This document shows positions 23,933 to 35,200 of a stretch of DNA of 64,000 bases, piece by piece; the first letter of the stretch is position 1; each line of letters opens with the position of its first letter. The translations under genes and the position numbers were made by a program. The DNA is taken from the NCBI RefSeq assembly GCF_000003815.2, contig NC_049990.1, positions 16,153,548-16,217,547 on the forward strand, written 5' to 3'. This DNA is from Branchiostoma floridae (taxonomy: Eukaryota > Chordata > Leptocardii > Amphioxiformes > Branchiostomatidae). Below the pieces are notes generated by a model. The model had not been told where the DNA came from. It was given only the letters and a program-made list of their open reading frames with translations, and made no database searches.

Positions 23933-24116
23933 TACTGTAAATGCATTTAAGTGTGCGGGGATTCAATTTCACGGTAGCAGGAAAAAGGACTTTTTGCGTT
24001 GGTTTTAATTTTGCTGTAGCACCATGCACAGTGGTCTCTTACTGCTATGGAAAAATGTTCGCAGTGGTTTAAACCACGCACATTAAACCACCACAAAAGT
24101 TTCTGCATTTACAGTA
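23933..24116. mobile_element. MITE family A (TACTGTAAATGCATTTAAG ends)
   Basis: Begins TACTGTAAATGCATTTAAG and ends TTTCTGCATTTACAGTA, an inverted repeat. The interior carries inverted versions of ATTTCACGGTAGCAG-like and ACCACxAAA-like blocks. Relatives lie at 35926-36103, 44160-44318 and 59757-59930. Here it lies upstream of the patatin-like coding exons. Confidence 0.75.
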
Positions 24117-24269
24117 TTCTTCTGCTAGACGTGGCCTCTTGGTGCTGGAAGTTTTTTTGCAACCTCTCTTGGTGAACTTCTTACAACCTAAAGTAAAGTT
24201 AAACATTGCTTCCTACCTCGTAAACCTTGCAGGCTGACTGGACAGGATGTGTGGGTCTAACATGGACAT

Positions 24270-24560
24270 GTTGAGTCGTACTAGGTTCTTCTGCATGACA
24301 CACCTGCAACAGGGATGGGACAGGCATGTCATATCAGTGGCACATCACAGAATGTCAAATCTACCTAACACCAGATCCTTCTGTATGACACACCTGCAAC
24401 AGGGATGGGACAGGCATGTCATATCACAAAATGTCAAACCTACCTAACACCAGGTTCTTCTGCATGACACACCTGCAACAGGGATGGGATAGGCATGTCA
24501 TACCACAGGAATGTCAAACCTACCTAACACCAGTTTCTTCTGCATGACACACCCATGACA
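24270..24560. repeat. Tandem repeat of about 85-90 bp, three-plus copies
   Basis: Each unit contains CACCAGGTTCTTCTGCATGA or a variant, CACACCTGCAACAGGGATGG and GACAGGCATGTCATA(T/C), plus a short A-rich spacer. Noncoding, between the patatin-like and PUDP genes. Confidence 0.8.
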
Positions 24561-24842
24561 TGCTATCAATGTTGTTTCCTTGGCCAAAGGCATTATTTCA
24601 AATTTCTTTACTCCACACAGGTGTAAAAATGGGTACCTGACTTTGGTTGGGAAGTAAAACTAAAAGGTAATGGATGGAGAGGGATATGGGCCCTGATTTC
24701 CAATTGTCCTAGACACAGTGGCATGGATAACAACCCATTTTAAATCTGGATAATGCCCCTTTTGTTGGGGTAAAGCACACTTTTTAATTGCCTGGTAACT
24801 AGCCCCAAAAGGCAATGGGACTACCTTTACCCAATCAAGCTT

Positions 24843-25212
24843 AAGGCACGATCTAGACACAGCTTTTTCTGATATCTGCGAGCCGACAACCTCTCGCCGA
24901 CAGCTTTTTTTTAGCGTCTAGATGGAACTGCAATATTGCCATCAAGATATCGGCAGAATTTCTCTAGAAAGGTCCGGAGCATTTGCCTGATAGCTTAGCA
25001 GGGTCCCCGATAGCTTAGCAGGGGTCCCCGATAACTTCAGCGTGCGTGTAGATGCGTCCCGACATTGGGAGGGCTCATTAGGCTAAATAGCTGTTTATAC
25101 TATGATACTGTTTATGACTACAAGCGCCACGGGTGTTCCACAGCCAACGTTCCAGATCCCTCCCGACATCTCCATAGATATCGGTAAAAACTGTGTCTAG
25201 ATTGGGCCTTAT
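24843..25212. mobile_element. MITE with ATCTAGACACAG ends
   Basis: The left end AAGGCACGATCTAGACACAG is matched by its inverted counterpart at the right (CTGTGTCTAGATTGGGCCTT), and the inner parts of both arms include GATATC. TA lies at both outer edges. About 370 bp with no coding capacity. The interior has short direct repeats CCCGATAGCTTAGCAGG. Confidence 0.75.
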
Positions 25213-25889
25213 GGTTCTTTGGTATGTGTTTGTAAAGAAAGTCTTTATCATTAAGGGTCTATCATTTGGAGGGTCACTAGGGTGATTCAATCAGGCTTAC
25301 TGAAAATGTTTTTTGTCTCAGTTAGTGACAGCTGTACAAGATAAGACATAGACAACAAAGGTTTGATTAATTTCAGCTCAGTGCGATTCATCGATTGTCT
25401 ATAAATAATACAGTCTGATATAACACAGCTGTGGTCATTACAAATTTGTAGTGGATACAAGTATCACTGCGACATCATAGCATTATAAACAACTCATACA
25501 TACAAATGTATTGTACCTAGCTACATTTTTATATAGCTTTGAACCCGCATAATTTGTTTGCGGCATTATGATATTAAAAGTTCTGACAAATTTACAATAA
25601 CACAGTCAAAGTTTGAAATATTACTTTTCAACAATCAATAGTTGAAATACTTGTTAAAACGTCTTTGAACTGGAATTTTGATAACTGTTATAACGTTTCT
25701 TTTTTGCAGGTGAGAAAAACTGGTTGTGCAAAAGAAAACTCTTGAGTTTATTTTACATTTTAGCTTAACGTTACAGTCTCAGTGTTGTCATTCATAACGC
25801 TATCAAAATAATTTGCCAGATTTTTATGCTAGCAAATTGGTAACTAATTTGGTGACAAATAAAAGAAAAATATAAACTTTAAACGTTAA

Positions 25890-26254
25890 ACTTACCGCTT
25901 CTCACATTGACGTTAGAAATGTTCTTGCTGAAACAACCTAACGTTGTGGGGAGGGGGGCAAAACCTCAGCTAGCAGACGACATAGCGTTCACTGGGCACA
26001 AACGCTCTCTACCTAGCTATATGTATACACCATCAACAAAAATAGAAAGTCCTGGCTGTCTCTGTACTGTCTTAGTACGTAAAGAATGCCACAAAAAGGG
26101 GAAGAATCCCTTTAGACAAAGGCAAAGGGGGTTGGGCAAGTCTGGTGACTCCGAAAGTGTGGTTACCGGAAGTGACGTGTCCGGTTAAAAACTAGGGCAA
26201 AGGTCACGCATTGCGGCGATCAGCTGTTGTGTTGTAGCAAGACGAGAAGAAGGC
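25890..26254. promoter_or_regulatory. Candidate divergent promoter between PNPLA-like gene and PUDP
   Basis: PUDP begins at 26255 on the plus strand. On the minus strand GTGAGAAGCG|GTAAGTTT near 25885-25900 resembles a donor, which would fit a noncoding first exon of the patatin-like gene starting in this interval. If so, the two genes share a head-to-head promoter. No TATA box is evident. This is inference from one splice-site-like match. Confidence 0.35.
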
Positions 26255-29200
26255 ATGGCGAACACGGGGAAGTATAAACCGGTGACCCATGTTATCTTTG
26301 ACATGGACGGACTCTTACTGGGTGAGTACGGGTGGAAAAGGCGTTGATTATGACGTTAAAAAGAACTGTGTCTGAAGTTAACTTTAATTAATAATCTTTA
26401 AGGACGTCCAGATCTTTAAGGCGCCCCGCCCCCTCCTAATAACGTTATAACTTTTACTTATAGCAAGGAGCTTTCATGGTAATAGCTAATAATGAAGAGA
26501 GTTCTGAAGTGCTAGTGTTAAAGCTAGAGAACAGTAGAGTTGAGGTAATTTCTAGAGTAGAGTGCTGAGTACAGTGCAGTACACTACGTACAGTAGAGTA
26601 GAGTTGAGTAGAGTAGAGTTGAGTTGAGTAGAGTAGAACAGAGAGGGTCTGAGCAGAGCAGAGTAGAGTCTAGATCAGAGCAGAGTAGAATAGAGTAGAG
26701 TAAAGAACAGTAGAGTAAAGCAGAGTAGAGTTGAGTAGAGTTACGTACAGTGGAATAGAGTACTAGTATTATTGTAGAGTAGAGTAGAGTAGAGATCAAG
26801 GAGTTTTAATTTTTATAAAAAAGGCTTGGTAACATAGGCTTATAATATATACAGCCTGCAAAGTTATGTTTTAAGTAAATATATTATTCATACATTTGTA
26901 GGAATAAAAAATCTCACATCTTAGTGTTTTAAGTAAGACAAATGAAAATGCAACATAACATAAGTAATTGCTATGCATAGGCAGTGCTACCTTTAGTTAT
27001 CTGTACGATATTATGTTACCTTTGGCTAACGTTATATCTTTAATTTGTTGGTGCAGGTATATGCTTGAATGGTTATTTTTTTTCTAAAATATATTTCAGT
27101 GAGAGCGCTATTGTGCCAATAACATGGTTTCAGACTACAATACTTTGATTTGCATGGGTTGAACTCTTGTGAACCCGGAAGTGTTTTTGTGAAATTTTCC
27201 AAACGCAACCAGTATCAAATTACATAGATATCAACAATACAATCTGTTACTATCAATAGTTGAACAATTTGCCATGCCTTTTAATAGTCTGAATTTTATG
27301 TAATACATTTATCACACATTTTCTTGCCAATCGTGTAAATATTTAACTTTACCTACCGATGCGTTCAGTGTCAAAGGTCGTTTGCTTTGCGAGCTGGCAG
27401 TCGCCATTTTCCGTACCGACAGAGGTGCGACTTTTGCACCGAAAATGGCTGAAAATCGATAAATTTTCGTCACCGATTGCTGTTTAAGGACGTGGGACGT
27501 GCGTATGTGCATCTCGACTCTTGTGACGACGCTCTTAAAGGGACTTCACGTGTGTTGTGTTCCTCCTGACATCGTTTCTCGCTGTTGTCAGAGGCAAGTC
27601 ACGTAACCCACAACGGAACCTCAGCTCTGTCACGAGTATTTTTGTATACACAGCCGGGTAGGAATTTGTTTGGACGCCAGCGCTCAAATTCTGTGTAGAA
27701 ACCGTGGAATTCTTTCTGCAAAATCGTCAGCTTTGTCTCAGGAAGTTTGTTTCTTCAGGAAAAAGTCTTAGATTTTGTGTGCATCGTCTGAGTTGCGTTG
27801 GGACTGTGTTGTAGAACAAACAAGAGGAAGCCGGAACAACGTTTCATCGGGAGAAAGACTTCCTGACAGGAACTTTTTTTGGCGGGAAATGCGTCTGCAG
27901 ACGATAGTATCACCTCCCAGACCACAGTAACTGTTTCGTAGTTGTTATTACGAGATTAGTCGTGATGTTTTCGGCGCTGAAGAAGCTAGTAGGAAGCGAG
28001 CAGGGGAGGGGCGGGGCCAACATGCCGCCCGGGATGCAGTCACTCAACCCTGCACTGCAGAGGAAATTCGCCAGGGGCGTCCAGTACAATATGAAAATTG
28101 TCATCAAGGTCAGTGACACTCATGTAACTTGTAAATTTAATTAGAATGGTTTCATAATTTACTTTGCCCCAGGGGAATGGGGGAAAATGATAAGGAGATA
28201 TTTTCCCAAAAGTCAGCTCTGCCTATGCATATGCATACAAAGCAGTATGCGAAGATGTATGAATTTTATGGGATGTATGAATCACAAATGCATGAACCGT
28301 ACGGGGTATACAGTGATTTTATGGAAAGAAACTAACTGCTCCGTGTCACATGACAGACACAAATGTGGGATTCGAAAATACGGTGTGACACACCAAAATG
28401 AAGCCAAAGAGCTATAAAATATATTTTTGTGACTGAACTTCCTTGGTGGCCCATTTTAGTCTTATTTACATGTAATTGATTAAATGCCAGATGTTTCCTT
28501 GATTGCAGGGTGACCGTAACACGGGGAAGACCTGCCTGTTCCACCGACTACAGGGACACAAGTTTGTAGAGGAATATCTCCCTACTCATGAACTACAGGT
28601 GAGAACACCTCTGTAGGGCAGTGACCACTTATTTGCGCAGTCTCAAATTAGTCAGAAGGCCCAGTTTGAGTCTATACAGCATTTTAGCCTATTCCAGACT
28701 TGTAGCAGCCCTTTTCAAGGAAAATGTAAGAGAAATTTCATATTGATGAGACAGTGTAGGGTGCAAACCATCGATCAGATTTGGCAAAAAAAAGCAAGAT
28801 TTTGCTCCATTTTTAGGCCTATGCAGACCCCATATTGACGTGGTCAGTCCCTAAATTGACGTCATCAGAAACCAAGATGGCGGCATTTTGAGAACTGCAA
28901 TAACTTCCGCCGATCACGATTTTTTGAAATCAAACTTTTGGACACTTGTGATAGCGGGCTGCTATGTGGGGTGAGTTACTATGACCTGGAATGTTTACGG
29001 ATGAGATTATGACACCCTGAAATTGCCTATTTTTTACATTATCGCCTATACAGTATGGTATCCTTTGCCCTGTAGGACATTTTGTAAGTATATAAATGTA
29101 ACCACTGCAAGACTATGCCTCAAGTCCAATTGCAAACAAAGTAAAACAGTGGTATACAGAATTGTATACTTAACAAAGAAGAAAAATTTATATAGATGAT

Positions 29201-32200
29201 GTCTATTTCTACTCAAACCATTTTCTGTATGCAACTTGGCAGTTGAATTGTCCAACATTTCTGATAAACAGGTTGGATGACTTAAGCAAGAAGATGGTTT
29301 TTTTTATTTATCGGCTAGGTGTGAGAGCTGAGAAAATTTTAAAAGATTTCTGGGACTAATTTATTCATTTATGTTGCCTCTGTAGGTTGCCACCATAGTT
29401 TGGAACTACAAAGCCACTGATGACGTAGTAAAGGTTGAGGTGTGGGACGTCGTTGACAAAGCCAAGAAACGCAAGAAATCGGACTCGCTCAAGCTAGAGA
29501 ACGATCCAGACCTCGCAGACGAGTTTGCGCAGGCTCTCGACGCTGAATTCCTCGACGTGTACAAGAACTGTAACGGCGTGATAATGATGGTTGATATCAC
29601 CAAGCAGTGGACGTTCGATTACGTGGCACGCGAGTTACCCAAAGTGCCCGCGCACATCCCCGTATTGATTCTGGCGAATTTTCGCGACATGGGCGAGCAT
29701 CGTGTCATCAGCGCCGACCACCTCATCTATTGGATCGAGGGGCTGGACAGACCGGAGGGTGCGGCGGACATACGGTTCGCCGAGTCTTCCATGAGGAACG
29801 GGTTTGGACTGAAGTATCTCCACAAGTTCTTCAACATCCCCTTTCTTCAGCTACAAAGGGAGACGTTGCTACGGCAACTGGAGACAAACAAGCGGGACAT
29901 GATGGCGATGATCGAGGAACTCGGCATCCACTCGGAATCGGAGGAGCAGAATTACGACTTGTACATCCAGGGATTGGCCAAGAAGAGGAGGCCGACGCCC
30001 ACCCGACCCACGCACCTTCCCACGGAAGCCCAGAATGGCGGCGGGAATGCCGAGAACCAATCAGATTCGGCCGCGACAACGCCCGCACGATCCAACCTCT
30101 CCACTCCTGCAACCACGCCATCCATGTCGAATACAGCCACCCCAGCCACCACCCCAGGGGGGTACACCCCTGCGTCAACCCCCGGGGGTTACACACCCTC
30201 CCCCACCCCTGGGGCAACCACGCCAGCCACCACCCCAGCCCAGGAGAACAAGCCAACCCCACAGAAGCAAGGTTTCATGTCGAGATTGTTCGGGAACTCC
30301 AGCCCTGCCCAGCAGGACACAGCTGCCCCTGACCCAGGGGCTGGCACCACCACCCCAACCTCCCCACCCTCGGGGGCCATCAAGGCCGTGGAGGACTTTG
30401 TTCCTGATGAAGGTTTAGACAGCCGGTTTTTGGACGAACCGGAACCTTCCAAACCTGCACCGGTCCGGACTGCGGATCCAGCCAATATGGAGGACTCAGA
30501 CAGTGATGTTGAAGGTAATATTTATTAGTTTATTCATTTGTTTGTTTGAGCAATGATGAAAGTTTTTATTAGATTGTAACATCCACCCACTAGTTTTTTA
30601 CGTCTCCTCTGACATGCTGTTCTAACTCTGTGTCACTTCAGTCTTCGAGTGCCACAAAGGAGAGTATTGTATGGGGAGTTCCAGGGGTATCCTTCCTCAG
30701 AAAATGTTGAATTTCATAACTCTGACTCTCTAAAACACTATTTCTTGCATTTTGATGTGCAAATTTTGTGGAATACGGCAGTTACTTTCAGACAGGTCAC
30801 TTGTGATGTAATAATATCCATGTTCAATCAGAATGTTCTGCTTGTCAGAGAATCTGCTCCCCAGGGTAAGGGGTGTCTTTAGGTGCCTTGCCTTAAAGGG
30901 GGTCAAATTCCTTTATTCTTTTTAGAACCGTGCATCAAAATGCATAGATGACTGTTTCCCTATAGTCTGGCAAACATCTCCAATTAAATGTGTGGCCCAT
31001 ATGAATTACTTCGTTACTTCTTTCAGAATATCTATAAAAGCAGCTAGTAAAGCGGGGATCAAACTTCAGAATGCCTGTCAAAGCACATTTTCAATCCTGA
31101 AGACACAACTGTACAGCTTGGGGCAAGTATGTGTGTGGATATTCAATTATGCTAATCTATTAATAAGAGATGGACCATGTTTATGAGACTGGCCAATCTC
31201 TACAGGGTAAGATACTATGCATAGTAGGTTATGTAATGTAATGCAATACTCTCTTCCTATGCAATGTGAAATAAAACACCTTTTTATCTTCATTTCTCAT
31301 GTTCTGACAATAGGAAACCCCATGGTGGCAGGCTTTGCAGAGGAGATCGATTCGGAGGATGAGATGCCCAATCAGGCGCCCGCGAAATTGGCGTCCGCAA
31401 GTCTGGACATCGACCTTTCCAGTGACGAAGACGAACCCGTGGTCGCCAAGGACGCAGACATCGAAGACGACCTACCAACCCCCATCCTACAGCCACAGAA
31501 AACAACAGATTCCCTCAAACCCCTTTCTGATCCCTTCACTACAAAACCTCACACTGTGTCAAACGATGCAGAAGAGGTCCAAGAGACTGTCCAATCAGAC
31601 GGTGATGAGGACACGAATCAACCAATCATAGCTGCCGATGTAGACATTTCCAGTGAGGATGAACAGAAGGGACTTGATGATTGGTTAGGAGGAGGAGGGG
31701 GGGAGGGTAAAGTTGATGGGTTGGTATCAAAGGTAGATGATATCAGCTTAGATGGAGCGGAAGCTGCAGTAGAACTTAAGAAAGAGGATTTCGATTTCTT
31801 AGAGAAAGTCAGCAAGCCGTTGTCAGGACAAGAGTCGGGAGAAGGGGACAGGGAAGACATCAGCCAGAAGAAGAAGAAGAAGAAAAAGAAAGATCGCAGG
31901 AGTGATGGAGAGGAAGATGGAGAGAAGTCCCACAAGAAGAAGCACAAGAAACACCGGGAGAAAGAGAAGGAGAAAGTGTCAGATGAAGGAGAAGGGAAGA
32001 AGAAAAAGAAGAAGCACAAAAAGAAGGAAGTGGACGAATTGGAAGAGTTTCTGGGGGGTGGGGTAGGTAAAGGGGGAGGGGGTGGGGAAGGGTACGAGAT
32101 ATTTTGATTGGTAGCCAAGAGCCATCCGAAGCACACTGTACTTAAAATAAGACATAATTTAAGAGATGAAAAAAAGCCAAAGTTTCTTACAATGTCCTAA

Positions 32201-35200
32201 TCAGATTTATGTATCATAAAGGTTTCCTCTCGATACAAGAATAGTATACACATGTTCATATATGACAGTGTACCTTATTGCAAACAATTTGTTTTGTTGC
32301 TGTAAACAATTTATATTGGAGCACTGATTGAAAGAGAGATTTGATGCCAAACTCATTTGACAACATATCATATAATATGTATATTGTTGAATGGCATTCC
32401 TTGTATTTGATACATTTCATCCCATGGCATCCAAACTGTATGATACCCACTGAGGATCATACAAATATACTTTATGATAGTATGTCTTGTTTTTTTGGCA
32501 ATACCACAGGAGTGGAGGCATTTTCCCACTTCTGAGGCCAATGAAAATAAATGTGTCTCCAGTTAACTGACTGACTCTAGCAAAGACCTGTTGACCCTAG
32601 CAGTTTAGCTTATCAATATATTTTTGCTTGCCCATGTATATCTGTATCATTACAATGTGAAAATACCAGTGCCTGATGCATTTCAGTTTTACATTGCTTA
32701 AATGGATTTGGCATAATACTTCACCCTAAATCTAGGAAAAGAGAAATATTTCTTAAACCAGAAACACTTCTTATTTTTCCTAAGCCTAACTACAGATCAT
32801 ACAGAATCTGATGTACTTTATGATAGTATTGTGTTTTTTTCGCAATGTCTTAAGAGTGGAGGCATTTTTTTCACTACTAATGCCTTTATTCATGCTCAAA
32901 GTAGGATAGATAATATTGTATACTACTATCATCAGATGCTTTTTGCCCTAACTACATCTGCTGTAACTTGTATGTCTGTTTTAATTGAAATGTCTGAAGA
33001 TTTGACTTGTAGAAATGCTTGGTATTTAATGTAATCTTGATAGTATAGTGTTGTTACTATCATGATGGTTTACATTTGGCACATGTGATCTGAGTTGTAT
33101 TATCCACAATAGCAAACTTTAATTTTTAGTTCTGGAATGATATCTCTTTAGTTAAAAACCCAACAGTAATGTGTTGCAGTAGGTAGAAGATTTTGGTGAA
33201 TTTATTCTTCATGCATGACAAAAACTTCTTTTGCTGGACAGAAATAACATTTCGAGAACGCGAACTTATTGATCACCCCTCATACAGGTACATTGAATGA
33301 ACTGTATTCTAAGATTTGTCCAAGTGCAGTTTTAAATGTATTTGTGCAAGATGCATCAATCCAATATTCTGCATACAAACTTTGATTTCTTTTGACCTCA
33401 GGAAAAAAGGATGTTAGAATAGTTAATTTTGTGTGTGTGGCAAAATTTCTGGTGTCCAAATCCTTACACTTCTCTTCATGAGTGTTGTGTAGTACTAGTT
33501 GACCTTTATCCGTGTGGTAACCTATATCCATTGTTTTTAAAAACAGTATTTAGGGATGTCAAGTCGATGGATATTGGTGTCAAACTGCAATGTTTTGAAA
33601 ATATTTCAATTTAAAACTACCGTCCATTGATGTGAACTTGATGTCCCAAAGTACCCTTTTTCTGAAATTGATATTACCCCACAGATAAAGGTGAACTAGT
33701 GTTATGTGCAGTTTCTTTGCTAAATACCATATTAAGGTACACATTGAACTTTAAATGCCTCATGCCTTGCTGCTTGTAGTGTTATTTCATACCCTTTAAG
33801 TATATGTAGTTGAATAAAACGCAAGGCGACAAGGAACTGCACTTATGAATTTCAAAATGAATTTAGTAAGATAAGTGATGGAAGCAGTACGAATATCTGT
33901 ATATTGATTGAATAAATTTTACTGCTGTTCAAGGAACAAGTCACTTCGTCATGTCCGCTCATTCATTGCCATTTATGATTTGTTTGTAAAGCATACACGC
34001 TTAACTGCTGCATCTTTAGAATAAACAGTATATGATGCATATCTAGACAGATCTAGAAGTGTTTGATCCACTCACACCGGGAAGGACACCTACTCTTTTC
34101 GATAAGTGTGGTGGGTTCTTTAACGTGCTTGAGGTGTGGCTCTCCTCAAACACGAGACCTCTATTTAATGTCCTATCCGAGGAAGTCCCTAGCCAAGGGC
34201 GGCCCTAACTGTGTACAGTAGTGTCCTAGATAACCTCAACATACCAACCAATTTGCATGTTGTCTCTGACAGGCTCAAAGGACACGTACACAAAGTGTTG
34301 AATGACACTTCCCTCTTAAGATAGACCCCAGAGATATATAACACAGTAGGAGTACTAGTGCCAATTAAAGTTGTTGCTGAGAGCTAGAAGACAGACGCGT
34401 GTATGTAGTATAAGGCACCACACAAACTACAATTTGTAGGTTACCAGTTTGAGTAACTGGTGAAAATGATAACCCCACTGCATTGCCATCTGAATCAATT
34501 TGCAGGGATCCGTAGGCCAGAGGTCGAGTCTATGCTTGTATAGGGTCAACCCCAGATTGTTCCAAGGATGTAACGTCCTTGATTGGACATGTTGTAAGGA
34601 GATTGCATTTGTCATTTCGGATGGTGACATAAACCCGGAGGCCTCGTGTATGAGGGACCTTCAGGTGTAAGTTAAAAAGTCAAAGTTAAAGTTAATACAT
34701 CTAAGATGCGTAGGGTGGCGCCCATCTCCACTTCGAAGCCTGTGGGCCACACATTTGTGCAAGTCACTACAGCAGGGGGCTGGTCCGCTGGTAGTGATGT
34801 GCGTTTAACTCCCATACACTTCCTCATTAGTGCTGAGTGCTAAGCAGAGAAAGCAGTATGTACCATTTTTAGAGTCTTTGGTATGACTCGGCCGGGGATC
34901 AAACTCGCGACCTTCCGTATGCAAGGCGAACACTCTACCCACTCGGCCATTGCACCGGCTAACACTCAGGCGTAAGCCTAATATAGCATTAAACCTCTGC
35001 TCATAAAAGAGCCCAACACACTTGTCCTTGCCTAAAACATGCAAGCTGTAGTTAAGTCACATTGCTTTACAAGCATATATACGAAGCTTTACTAGCGTAC
35101 GAAAAAGCGTCATGCTTAGAATGTCGTCAGTCTGAGATTCAATCACTTGACCCTATTCATTAATGGCAATATGGTTTTGAACTGATGGCAAAAAAAGGTA

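Noticed and set aside
29607-30418. Long alternative-frame and antisense frames over RABL6 exon 3 (and the same at 54010-54942)
   Set aside because: They lack family motifs and arise from GC-rich codon composition; the RABL6 frame carries the conserved protein. In copy 2, the 54010-54942 frame only becomes the RABL6 frame after the one-base shift.
31618-32136. Ser/Phe/Pro-rich antisense frame opposite RABL6 exon 4
   Set aside because: It is the complement of the Lys/Glu-rich coding repeat, with no independent support.
34880-34965. A tRNA gene on the minus strand
   Set aside because: A- and B-box-like motifs are present, but the sequence runs into a SINE body and simple tail and is flanked by an 11-bp target duplication; no proper acceptor-stem pairing was evident.
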